From Setophaga petechia (lineage: Eukaryota > Chordata > Aves > Passeriformes > Parulidae), in NCBI GenBank assembly GCA_024362935.1, contig JANCRA010000010.1, positions 9,230,501 to 9,294,500 on the forward strand: a stretch of 64,000 nt of DNA. The letters are read 5' to 3'. The notes beneath the pieces are model-generated. The model made no database searches and was not told where the DNA came from. It saw nothing but the letters and a program-made list of their open reading frames with translations. Positions 50,601-62,243 of this stretch are shown in pieces; within the stretch, counting starts at the first letter, position 1, and every line of letters starts with the position of its first letter. Both the position numbers and the translations under genes were made by a program.

Positions 50601-53600
50601 TGAATGGGTAGTGTTCTGCAGATGTACAAAGCAAGCAGAGCCCTTTTGAAAGACTGAGACTAAGGATGGTGGGCACACATGTAAGTAACTTGAAATATTT
50701 CTGTTTACAGCACAAAGGTGAATATCTTGTTTTTGATAAGACTTGATAGAAGTAGATACAAATAGGAACACAAGGGCCATGTTTCTCTCTAGAATAAAAA
50801 CAAGGAGAAAAAAAATTTAAGCTGAAGTAGTGTCTTGCTTCAGGAGTGGATTTCTTTTCCTGCCTTGGTCACTCAAACTCTGTAGGTTTTGGTGTGGTTT
50901 GGCTTTCCTTTGGTTTTGTTTGTTTTGGGGACTCTCTGGTAATTTTTTGTTAGCAGTTCTTAGTTTATGTGTGTTTGTCTTATCTTTCAGTGTCAAATAT
51001 TTAGATTGCATTAAGAGCTGCTGATCTGAGTTTTGTACAGATAGCTTTTTGGTTTGTTATTTCTATATGATCATTTACCAAGGAAAAACCCCCACACCTA
51101 AACCAGTGAAAAACATGAAAGCATTAAGGGTTCTGACAGTGAAATACTGTCTGTCTTTCCCTGGTGCTTATGTGAAATGATCTGGCAAAACAGATACTGA
51201 AGAAATAATGTATTTTTTGTGGGCTTTCTCAAATGATAAATGTTCTTGTCTCTCTAGAGAATTTCTTACCAAATGCTGATTTTTGCAAGCCAACAGAATC
51301 AGCATTTCAAGTCTTTTTTTTTATAATGCAGCAAATCAGAAGTTGTACCTGCTTCATCTTCTAGACAATTGGAAATTCATTTATCAGAAGTTTCCAACTG
51401 TGCCTCTAATATTTAATACTCTTTTTTAAGCAAGTCAATTGTTTATAGCAAAGTTAGAGCTCTTTTCTCTCCTTTTAATAACAATACACATGTATTATTG
51501 CCTATGTTGCAAATGATGAGAATTATCAGTATCTCTTAATGAAATAAAATTAGGGAAGATTAAAAGAAGGTTAAGGGCTGATTTTTTTTTTTTTGAATAA
51601 AATAAAGCAACAACTTTGTCATCAGTTTAATTATTTTTACAGGGAAGGGAAATGATAGTTTAAGGCATTGCTTGTATGAACAGCTTCATAGTAGCAGTAC
51701 ACCAAGGTAGTTTGCAAGTCTGGACTATAAAGTCCCAAAAGCTTTGTTTTGTCCACTACTCATTTTACTTAACTGGAAAAATAGTGTCATGCTGCTTTCT
51801 CAAGATGACATAAATATATAATAATTTCATTTTTAAAAAAATTCAAATTTATTCTAGAGGGACTATGTCTTTGCTGTTTTAATTTATTGAAACTTAACCC
51901 CAAATTTAATATGTAAAAATTTAATGATGGGGAAAGGATGAGAGCCTGGAGGTGAGATAACCTCTGCAGTGAAAGGAAGAGAATGCAGTGTTAATGACAG
52001 CCTTTGTGGTGGTTTTGCTGTGGCTTTATTGTCGTTTTGTGTGTTTTCACTATCCTGTGTGATTCAGGTTTCTTGCATTGACAGTTGTTATAAAGTCAGG
52101 TTCGTTATGGGTGGGATCTAAATCCCAGCATCCTGCAGAGTGAGCACTGAGGGCACAGACACCCCGGGCCAGGCTGGCACCTCTCCCCTCCAGGCACCAG
52201 GAGAGCAAAAACAGCTGGAAGTTTTTACAACCACATAATTTTCCTGTTTTGGAACCTTCCAGTGATGGCTGAAAAAATGACAGAAGTGCTTTTTTATGGC
52301 AGTGGAATTCCAAATATAAAATATGTAATACATAAACCTCTTGGTTGCCAGGGTCTTGCAGACCAAGCTCTCCTGGTTTTGTTGCAAATGTTCTTGAAGT
52401 TTTCCAGCAACTGAGCAGAGTTGCACACCATGCAAGATGTGGGGTCCTTTCACATAGATCAGAAATAATATCTTCTGTTTCTTCCAATTTCTTCTTTTGT
52501 GTTGGAACTTTGGCATTTGAATTATGAAAAAATGCATTTATTTACTATGAACTGGCATAATTATAAGATCATAAATGATGAGTTAAGAAATCATTCACAT
52601 CTCTTTTGAGTGCAAGTTATTTTTAGTTTTCAAAAGTACCAGTTAGTCAACATTGAGAAATGTGGCTTTTTAATGTGCTTTCACAAGAGCCTAATAGACC
52701 ATGTGGTAGGGCTCTGTGTGCCTAGAAAATGCTGTGGATTTCAACAGTTCCATTCAGTTTTCAGGCAAGCACAGTGAATAATTGCTTGGCTTTCTTCACT
52801 CAATGGCAAAGCTCAAATCAATAAATCTGATGACCTGAAAGCTGCCTCTTCAAGCGATGCATTTTAGAATAGTTTCTAAAAACTCAAAGGTCAAGTCTAA
52901 AGGAAACATTTTTATCAGGAGGTGATATGTTGAACATGATCTGTGCAGCTGGAAAGAAGTGATTCAAATTTGTACTTGATTTGTTTTAAATTCCCCAAAG
53001 CTTCAAATCCTGTGGGATGTGGACAGACATTGACATCATTAATTAACTGGCAGTGTTTTCAGTTTACTGATCATTTACTGCATTTTATCATGATGTTGGT
53101 TACAATGGCATTTGCCTCTCTTGTCTACTGTGCTCTTATATTTTCTCCAGTGAATAAAAAATAAAAGTGCAGTTTTCTATTTTAGAAAAATCCCTTGTAT
53201 CTCCAGTAATGACATAAATGGACTTCAAGAATGAAATCAGAACTCTGTTGATGATAGCTAAGTGCAGATCAAAGGGGGGAAAACCCCAAATCTCTGCCTG
53301 CCTTGAGGGAGTAAAATGCAAGGGGTTTGCTTGAGGTTTCTTAGGTTGCTAGATTATATTAAGGTCTCAAACTAGAGATTCATGACAGGCAATAATGTGG
53401 AAAAATAAAGTTATTTCTGAAATTACATATATTAAAAAATTGCCCTAAATATTTACTGACAACTTTGTATTTTTAACTTTGTTCCAAAATTGTCTGCAAA
53501 TTATGTTTTATTAAATATTGTTTCACAATCAAAACATTGACACAAGTTTTTACAGAGGAGTGTAAAGTTTAAAGGAAGTACAAAGTGTCAGTCTATCTTG

Positions 53601-54854
53601 AAAATTAGTTTTGTTGGGGGAAATGGGTACAACATGGCAGGCATTCTCTTAACAGAAGAGTCCTTTCTTGTCTCACCAGCCAGGACATAACCTGTCCTGG
53701 ATTATTCACTGTTGTGAACATTTTAATTTTCATCCAGCTGCTTTGAACCACTGTTTTTGGTCACCTTATTCTCCATTGTCTCTCCAAAGTGCTATAAAAA
53801 TCATCCTTCTGCAGGCATATTTTGATGATAATTTTTAAATGATACCATTTGGATTTATTCACTCAAACACTGTGGGCTGTCCCAGGAGTCTGCTGGAGAG
53901 GTTGGGGAGATATTTTTGGCACAGGGGCTAATTGGCTGGAGGCAGGTGTGCCTCCTCTCCCTCCCTGTGCCATGGAGGTGCAGGTTTGTGGTCAGGTGAA
54001 GGGTTTGGTGATGGGCAGGGATCAGTTCAACAAAACTGTGCATGTTTTAGAGAGAAAGAGGCAAACAATGGCCAGAGTGGAAGACAAAAGTTCTTAGAGT
54101 CCAGGCTGCAGTGGAATAACATGGGGAAGAAGAATGTCCTCAGCTTTGAATTCTTTTTAATAATTAATATTTACAAAGCTTCCTTACAAACACTGGTGAG
54201 GAAAAAAGAAGTATTGATATGCAGAAGATAGAGGATAAAACTTGTTTTGAATATATTTTTAATGCTTAGGCATTCTGAGAGTTATTCACACTGTGAAATA
54301 CAATGCTCATGGTATTGGATAAAGGATGCTTTGATGCTTGGTTAAGACGAAGGCTCAAGTTGATGTGCTCTGTTTAGGTTTTTCTTTGCATGAAAAGTTA
54401 AGTGTGTCTAGATAAGCTTGTAGTGTGAGTACTCCTAATGTAAGTTTTGGATAAATCTTGTGAAATAGGCATCTACAGGAAGTTCAGCTGAGGAGGATTC
54501 TAGGTTGCTAAGGCAGAGGGATTGCCAATCATATCACTGTTTTTTGCATGATTTCTGGAAGAGATACAAGGATTTTTTGTTACTTTTTTTTTGGCTCTTG
54601 TTTAGTTGTGGGGAAAAGTAATTTAAACATTGTGAAGGGGAGCTATCATTTTCCTACAGTGCATGAGATAAATATTTTTATTATTTTTTAAATGGACTTC
54701 TGGTTCTAATCCAGTTGTTCTCTCCCCATGACAGCATCTTGGCACAAAGCAGCCTGCTGTCACGCAAATAAACATCAAATAAATGAGGAATGTCAGCAAA
54801 AGTGTAATATAAAACGAATAATTAGTTGTCAAAATTTCAGCTGGTTCCCTATGA
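47612..54854. other. Intron directly upstream of the exon
   Basis: Seven kb of AT-rich sequence without a recognised transposon, CR1 tail or LTR. Frames of up to 145 codons at 52050-52537 (minus strand) have no domain and no splice support. Confidence 0.65.
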
Positions 54855-54888
54855 GTAACTATTCCCTATTTTTCTTTTCTTCTTCCAG
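54855..54888 (+). other. CACNA2D3: 3' splice site of the CACNA2D3 exon, with a candidate branch point
   Basis: The exon is preceded by a pyrimidine-rich tract (54861-54886, mostly T and C) ending in CAG, with the AG at 54887-54888. A GTAAC motif at 54855-54859 is a plausible branch site, with its A about 30 nt upstream of the AG, which is the usual distance. No AG lies between that motif and the acceptor. Confidence 0.88.
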
Positions 54889-55005
54889 AAATACAAAGAA
54901 TATGAGAAGGATGTTGCAATAGAAGAAATTGATGGCCTTCAGCTTGTGAAAAAGTTAGCAAAGAATATGGAAGAAATGTTTCATAAGAAGTCTGAAGCCG
55001 TACGG
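54889..55005 (+). CDS. CACNA2D3: Internal coding exon of CACNA2D3 (calcium channel alpha2delta-3 subunit)
   Basis: Seen: a 117-bp open block of exactly 39 codons, starting KYKEYEKDVAIEE and ending FHKKSEAVR, directly preceded by a pyrimidine tract and AG and directly followed by GTAAGC. Both junctions are phase 0, so skipping the exon would keep the frame. Known: the peptide matches, as I remember it, the N-terminal part of vertebrate alpha2delta-3, at roughly residues 69-107 of the human protein. That is after the signal peptide and before the VWA_N, VWA and Cache-type domains. Alpha2delta-3 is an extracellular, membrane-anchored auxiliary subunit that promotes surface delivery of Cav1/Cav2 channels and acts at synapses. 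The segment is rich in K and E and probably helical. Paralogues CACNA2D1, 2 and 4 differ clearly here (2D1 has a different sequence at this position), so the paralogue call is fairly secure. By analogy with human it is an early exon, probably the third; the number cannot be checked here. No neighbouring exon is seen in the window. Confidence 0.95.
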
Positions 55006-55011
55006 GTAAGC
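55006..55011 (+). other. CACNA2D3: 5' splice site of the CACNA2D3 exon
   Basis: GTAAGC directly follows the last codon, CGG. The +1 to +5 bases GTAAG match the U1 consensus exactly, which makes a strong donor. It fixes the exon end at 55005 in phase 0. Confidence 0.92.
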
Positions 55012-56319
55012 AGCAGATCAATCTGCTATTTCTTTCTATGATGTAAAACTAAATATATGGTTTAGGCTCTGCTCTGAAGGCTGTACTAGCAATTGAAGGT
55101 GCTGGAGTGGAAATGCTAAAACATTCAGAAGTATTTTAGGATCACTGTTCAAGAGAATAGATTTAAATTATGTATACCATCAATAGACAAATGTAAGAGT
55201 GTGCAACGAGATTGGGACTAGCAATTTCCAATATGAGTTTGTAACACATCATTGTGTGCAGTAAAACCTAAGTGCATATGGTTGAAATGTTAGATTTTAA
55301 AATATCCAACCAAAGCAGACTTAATTTCAGTGCTCACTGTTATAAAAATAGTATTGGAGGGAAATGTCTGAGTTCAATAATTGTCCTTTAGTTCAGAAAA
55401 AGATGCAAACACTTCAAACAGTAAATATTGGTAAGTACTACATCACTCTTTAGTGATGATTATTAATAATGATTATTAATGATCATTGAACAACTAGACT
55501 GCTCTTGGTATGTCTGTAAAGTTTTTTGCTTTTTTTCTTCTTTTTTTTTTGTGTTTTTCTATCTCCATTCTGGTCCTCCTTTTGTAATAGCTTTTGTGTC
55601 TGTTAGACTTACTAAAACCAAGAAAAAAGTTCAGATTTTTATGTTTTATTATATCAAATAGGGGCTTGTTGTAACATGTGTGGTCTAAAGAGCAAAAAAA
55701 TCTTCCTGTTGAAGTTTCCTTTTGCATTATTCTTTGCTAGAAATTGAGGTGACTGCCTGGAACAATGTGGCATCACCCCTGTCAGCAAACTCACAGGATA
55801 TTCTGGTGGTGCTGTTTACCATCAGCTGCTCTATTTCAGCCAGACTTAGCTGCTCAATTGAGCTGAAGATCCTCCTGTCTCCACTGCAGAGCTGGAGGTA
55901 TCACCCGAGGACAGGGATTCCTTTTGTGTGACTGAGGATACAGTTCCACCCTCACCCTTGTATTACTTGTTATGGTGCAAAAGGGAGGAAGGAATTTGGC
56001 TACGTTTAAGAGGTTGAATTTTCAGGGCTGGCAGTGAAGTAAAACATATTTCAGCTTGTAAAACTGAGCTCACTTGGCAGGGAAGCAGAGAGAGACAATA
56101 AACATGGAACCCCGCAATGCTATTTTTACAGTGTGTTTTTCAGAGGAAAAACTACACTTTAATATGTGTGCAACAGCTTCCAGAAGCCTGAAGAATATTG
56201 ACTTGGGGAAGGGGGAGGACTCTTTTCCTTGTTTCTTTGCAGAGAAAACTGCTCCCCTGAGATCATAATGTGAACAAAGCATTCTTGGAGCAGCACTTGT
56301 TTAGAGCCAGAGGTGACCA

Positions 56320-56345
56320 GCGAGCCGCGCGCTTGGCTGGCGAGG
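56320..56345. promoter_or_regulatory. Small CpG cluster about 1.3 kb after the exon
   Basis: Five CpGs in about 25 bp (CAGCGAGCCGCGCGCTTGG, then GGCGAGG), followed by scattered CpGs to about 56550. It does not look like CR1. It may be a conserved intronic regulatory element or the remains of a GC-rich repeat. No promoter motif is seen. Confidence 0.3.
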
Positions 56346-59014
56346 GAATAGAATTCCATCAGGGAGGAGTGGGGTGGGGAAGAGCAGTTTGTGTCTCAAT
56401 TAGAGCTTCATAACAAATGTTTAGAACAGGTTTGGTCTCTTCATACAGATGGTGTTTTTATCTAAGGAGGAAAAAAAATACGGGATCAATATAGACCACC
56501 ATGCTCTGAGTGAAAACAAGCCCCAATTCCGCGAAGTTAAACCATGCGTGTAATCTTGAGTGAATGGGTTTTAGTGCTGGAAAAAGTGACTGAAATCCAG
56601 AGCCTTTTTGGAAAGTTTCCATCTTTGGAAAGGAAGCTAAAAGTGTGGTTTGGACAGGGTCACTTTTAAGAAACTATCTGTTCAGTGTACTTTCCAATTA
56701 AGCTCTTAATTTTTGCATAATTATATAAATTGGACCTTTTTGATGCTAAAGATGTAGTGTGACCCATTCTGTTCTGGTAGTAAGTAGTGCTTGGTAATTT
56801 GCATCCTGAGAAGTACAGAAACCTTTAGTGCAATGCAGGTTTTGCATAAATTTCATCCTTGGTTCATCACAACTAATTTTTCCCTCATATTTGGGGTGGT
56901 GAGATGGGAATTCAAAGACTCCTCTACACTTAAGAGCTTTGTTCCATCCTGGTACTGGATCATCTTGTCTCTAAAATATTTGAATTTTGACATAAGATTT
57001 TGATGGAAAGTTGTGCAAGCGCACTGAAATGTACAATTCAGAGCAATATGTCAGATGTATTGATGGTGATATTGAAGGGAGTACTAAATGAAGAATACCA
57101 TACAAAATATCCCTCAGCCTTAGAAATAATGGGGACATGATTGTGAGGCTGCAAGTCCAAGGACTCAGATTTCAATATTAGCCCAAATTGTTACCCTACA
57201 CCACTGAGTGAATTTGCTTCAAGTACACATCAAAATCCATTGTTGATTAAAATGTTTTATCCAAAAGCATTTTGGGCTAAACATACTTCTTCAGGTGTTA
57301 GCAGATGTAGCACTCTGAAAGTGTTCAGAAATTCATAGCACATAAAGTGTTTGATTTGTAGAAAAGGCCAAGAAGAATGAGTTTTTGTGGAGGTTTTTTT
57401 TTTGGTGTCTTTTTTTTGTGGTTCTGCTTAATGCTTTCAAACATATGAACTTATTTGAAGCTACTAATCACATGTGAACTCTTCTGCCTTCTCCCCCTTA
57501 ATATTCTGGATGAATTTTTATCTTTCTGTCTCATCGCTTTTCATAGTGATTAGTTGGTTCAGTGTGATTTTTATCATATTCATTCCCTGTTTGAATTACC
57601 CTTCAGTATGCAATTATCCTATCACAGATTGTCCTATTTTTGTTCTGTCAGATACATAAGATAAATGGAAAACTGAAAGTACTAAACCAATTATATAACC
57701 TTTTTTCAGCTACTTTCTGATGGAAAACCTTGCAAGCAACATTCCCTCCCTCCTTCTCCCCAGTGTTCACTATTTACCTTGGGTTTATATCAGTTCAGGA
57801 TATTCCTGTTAACCATTTCCTTCCTAATGCTACCCTACCTGATTGAATTTCAGGCAGGCAGCTTTGTGTTTTATTTTGAAGTATTTGTGACATGAATTAA
57901 GTCAAAATCCCTGAGCTGTGTTTTGATTCAATGCCTCCGGTGTTTTGTTTCTATCTGTGGCAAAGGTAAATGGGTCCATTTACTTTTAATATTACAAAGC
58001 TTGAGATGGGAAAAATCTTACTGCCCATAAGGTGACAGACACAGAAATGTTTCCTGCACTGCTCAGCAGTTGTTTTAATTTTACAGCCAAACACAAATAA
58101 TCCCTTTGATACCTTTGTGTAGTCTGTGGTCACTTGAGGTATTGCTGCTTTTCTGGCTTTTACTGATTTCACTCATAAGAAGTTTGCTTGATCAGTCTTA
58201 AAGTTACCTGGGATTTTTTTTAAATATAATTTTTAGAAGGTTTTATGATACTTCAGTGACTTTATTAATCTGAAACTGAATGGGAATGAATTATGTGACA
58301 TAATGCTCAGTAAGTAACAAATGACCATGGCAACAAATTTGATAGTGAAAAAGAAGTTAAAATTGTTCATTTGGTGATTTTACTTTTCCTAGTTATTGAC
58401 ATACTGGGAAAAAATTGTAGGCTAGAGGGAAGAGAAAAAGATAGCAAAATGAAAGATAACCAAGTTATTAGGGAATATTTGAAAAGCGATTATTATAACT
58501 TTAGCTTAGTACTAAAATTTTGATTTTCATTAATATTTCCTTGGAAATAAAAAGGTGCTATAAAAATTATTGTTGACTCACTCCTATGATGGCAAATCAA
58601 GTGTTAAGGATGGTTTTTCTTTAAGGCAACTACACTTGCTGCAGTGGAAAATGCAAATAAGAAGCTTTTTTTTATTAACTTTTCCTACTATAGCTACCTG
58701 GTGTTCATTGTGAAGCTGATTCTCATTATAACTGTACTGTGAAAAGTAATTGCTGTTGTACAGTAATTCAATTTCAGTGCATTCATGCATCAGTAAACCA
58801 GCGGGGTTTATCTAGAGGAACCTGGGACTCTAAAGCCTTTTATCATGAAATTCCACACGCAGACAAATGTTCTTCCAAGGAGCAGAATATCAGCATTTAC
58901 ATTTAACAAACATTTGCAATGAAGAGAAATGGGGTTTTTTTCTCCACTGATGATTTTTACACCACTCTTTGAGCTTTTTTTGGGTACTATTAGGATGATG
59001 TGGTTTATGCACAG

Positions 59015-59150
59015 TTGGAGCAATGTGTGTGTTTGAGATGTTTGTGCTCACTCCTGTGCATACGTGGTGTGCACATTTTAGCATGCACATGTGTATTTGT
59101 GTGGGTGCAGATCTTTAGGTGTGCATTTTTGGGTTTATATGTGCCATATC
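59015..59150 (+). repeat. Degenerate TG-rich stretch
   Basis: Interrupted TGTGTG, TGCATAC and GCATGCACATGTG words give alternating purine-pyrimidine sequence, probably a decayed (TG)n microsatellite. Confidence 0.6.
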
Positions 59151-59968
59151 AACAGCTGCAATTCACTATGGTTTTTCTGCATGTACCTGTACATATATAT
59201 GTAAGAAAGTATTAAACAGCACACACTGCATTCAGATATTTCCAATCAAATACTGGTGAATTGGTCAAGAAATGAATTTTTATTTAAAGTGATGTGTTAA
59301 TGGGTGCAAAATGGACTTGATTTGATGAGCAAAAGATTGCAGCAAGTAATTCAAAGCTGAGAGTGAAAGTTGCTAAGGAGTGCTTCTTTATTCAGAGCAC
59401 TAAAAAGATTTCATAGAGTGTAGGAAAGCTCAGTAAAAAATTAATACTGAATATTGTAGTCGATAATTATAATTTTATTTACAAATCACCTCCAAATACT
59501 TTAATCTTTCCTTGAGGGTACTTGGAATTTAACTTATTTTTAGTGTGTAACTTAGAGGTGAGTTCCTGCCTATTTGAGGCAACAGTGAGGAATATTCCAG
59601 GTGCATTTTGAAATGATTTTTTTTTTTTGGAGACTGTTTTAAATGTGCACTGGCTTGAATGCCCATTGTGCATTTTATTGCAATGTATTTTCATTCTGTT
59701 TTTCTATCACTTTGATCAAGGCTAGATTGGGAATGGCATTCTTGAGAAAAGAAGCAAACAATCATTCATATTTTATATTTATATAATAGAATAGAAATAG
59801 ATATTTAATGTCAAAACATATTACTTTTCTGGGCTCACTACTTCAAAGATAGAATAAACTAAGTTCCTTCCTTGAGCTAATTTGCATCTGTAGAATTAGA
59901 AGAAAAATGAATATCAATGTGAACTCTTTGCAGCTGCAGCCCCATTGGGTCCATATTGACCTCTGATT

Positions 59969-59988
59969 TATATATATATATATATATA
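59969..59988 (+). repeat. (TA)10 microsatellite
   Basis: Ten perfect TA units in otherwise mixed AT-rich sequence. Confidence 0.93.
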
Positions 59989-61274
59989 GTAATAGAAGGG
60001 TTTTTTTAATCTGCAGATGGAAATGAAAAAAAAAGAACCTCAACATTAGGTTTATAAAATTACTGAGGGAAAAAAATTATAGATGGTTGTGGGTGGAAGG
60101 AAATTATGGTGAATCAACCCAGTATCACTATTAATAGTTTTAACTGACAGAATAAAGACATAATGAATAAAGGAGAGATGGCTACAATTGTGTTAATTAC
60201 TGCTAACAAATTAAAGGTTTTCAGCAATATTTTTGTATTCACATTTAGTATTTTAACTGTAATTGTTGCTATTTAATTTTGGTGTCATTTAAATTTCCTC
60301 ATAGTTTTACTGGTCTCCTTCATGTGTCAGTAATAAATTTGTGTTCTTGAAAGCATGAAGAGCTTTATTTTTACTTTTTTGAAAATTGGAACACATGAGA
60401 AAATGAAAAGATGGATAGCAATCCACTGACAGTGGAGTATTCAATAGCATAATGCATAACCTTGATAGCCGTGATCTGGAGAATATTTAAAGGCACAGTA
60501 AATTTTTTTCTTCTTTAGTGCTATTGGACTTGAAGATTGCTTTTGGTAAATATGTAGAATTTAGGATAGTCAACAAATGAGAGATTGGCAAACCTATTCT
60601 AGCACAGATCAACTAAATCCCACCTTCTGCTTCTCTTTTTAATTCTTTGAGTTTGTCAAGAAATTTTTACATTTGTAAACAGATACTGCTATGAGTTCTG
60701 AAAGGGGGGAAAAAAAAAAATCTACTTTTATTGGAGTGTGGGTGGGCTTCTTTTCTCTTTAACCTTCATTCCCATCCCGTGGCTGTGGTGTGAGAGCTCA
60801 GACTGTCCTCAGGCGCATTTGCTGGTAAACAAATGGGAAAAATTCATTGGAGCAATGAATGAACAGGAACAATCAGATTACCTCATACCTGTGTGTAATG
60901 GAATAAAAAGGGAATAGACAGCTCTAATGGAAGTTAGTTTTTCTGTCTGTAGACCTCTCTGAATCATAGCAGGGAGCCCAAGTGCATTGATGAATATTAA
61001 CTCTCCTATGTCCTAAAACCCAGGTTAGCAGAGTTGTCAGAACAGGTCCTGGCAGGGGGGAAGAGGTGAAACATGGAAAAGCTCAGTGGGAGAGAATGAA
61101 AAGAAAACCAGTGAAAACTTCAGGGAGATGTTTCAGGGGATATGTGTTTGCCAGGATTTCCAGGGAGTCATGTACAGGATGTGCAATATCCAGGAATTCC
61201 AGCTCATCCCTGCTGGAGAAAATTCTGCTACAGCTCTGCAAATGTGGAGCTTTCATGTCTGGGTAGAGTTGAAA

Positions 61275-61322
61275 TAAATATCTACAAAAAGTAGATATTT
61301 ACAAAGTAGATATTATTTACAA
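61275..61322. repeat. 11-bp hairpin with adjacent direct repeats
   Basis: TAAATATCTAC (61275-61285) pairs with GTAGATATTTA (61291-61301) across an AAAAA spacer. GTAGATATT then recurs within the next 15 bases followed by TTTACAAA, giving overlapping inverted and direct repeats. Confidence 0.85.
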
Positions 61323-62205
61323 AAGCATCTCGAACCATCTTTGGATTTGTCTGTCTTTAAAATCCTGGCCTGTCGGTATGCTAAAGGAAAAAAAGAATCC
61401 ATGGTCTAGTCAGTCTTAGGAAATTTAGTGAATTTCTTGGAATTCAAATTTAGAAAAAAGAAAAAGTAGTCATAACATAAAAAGGAGAAAAATTAAGACT
61501 TGTAAAGAAAACTTCAAAACATTTGCTGCTGGAGACAATTATGATGGTCTCACCTCCAGTGCCAAGAAAAGAAGGAAAAAGTATTTAAAGATAGTGCATT
61601 CAACTGTGTAGCATTTATGTGAAAATACTGTGAGGAAATGCAGCCACTTCACAGATTAGCTCCTGTATGAGACTTCACTGTAACAGCACATGCCATTCAG
61701 TCTCTGCAATCAATATAAAATAGTGTTTCAGAGAGCAGGAAAAAACAGTAGAGTAGTTTTGGAGGAATGAAGTAGGATAAATTAGTCTCATTTCTCCTTC
61801 TTTCTTATCAGTGTTTAGGGTATTAGCATATTTTAGTGCTTTACATTAACATAAATTATTTTAACAAAGTCACATTGTCCAACTTTCTCTTCAATGTGGG
61901 ATTTAAACTTCAAATAGTAATATTTTAATTAAAACTTAATTTCACTTGCACAACTGTCATCTTCTCAATTTTCAATTAGGATCCTGATCTCATATTGTAA
62001 ATACATATCATTGAATCTATTTGTTGGAATTATAAAAATAAATACTGGTACTTTTATATCAAAGAAATTATAGATACTCAGTGTCATATTAATTTTAGAG
62101 GGTTTAGTGATACCTATTTTTAATTGATTATAAACATTCTCTTGAGAAGATGCACTATAACTTGCTGTTCATGTAACATTAGCCTGTTTTCTAAAACAGT
62201 GTGTT

Positions 62206-62243
62206 CATTTGCTTTAATGCTTAGGCATTTGCTTTAATGCTTA
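62206..62243 (+). repeat. Two-copy 20-bp tandem repeat
   Basis: The 18-base word CATTTGCTTTAATGCTTA occurs at 62206-62223 and again at 62226-62243 without mismatch. This is a recent local duplication. Confidence 0.92.

Larger units (their letters stand above)
1..54888 (+). other. CACNA2D3: Upstream intron of CACNA2D3 (partial)
   Basis: The region before the exon has no second exon that I could recognise. I looked for the preceding alpha2delta-3 peptide (around AFGGEIKSIAAKY) and did not see it. CACNA2D3 introns are known to be very large in vertebrates, so about 55 kb of continuous intron is expected. It holds only the repeats, palindromes and candidate regulatory patches listed separately. 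A nested gene or a non-coding transcript on either strand cannot be excluded from sequence alone. Confidence 0.8.

Noticed and set aside
52050..52537. Overlapping 145- and 139-codon minus-strand frames
   Set aside because: No domain, no splice signals and no homologue that I recognise; two frames open at once argues against coding.
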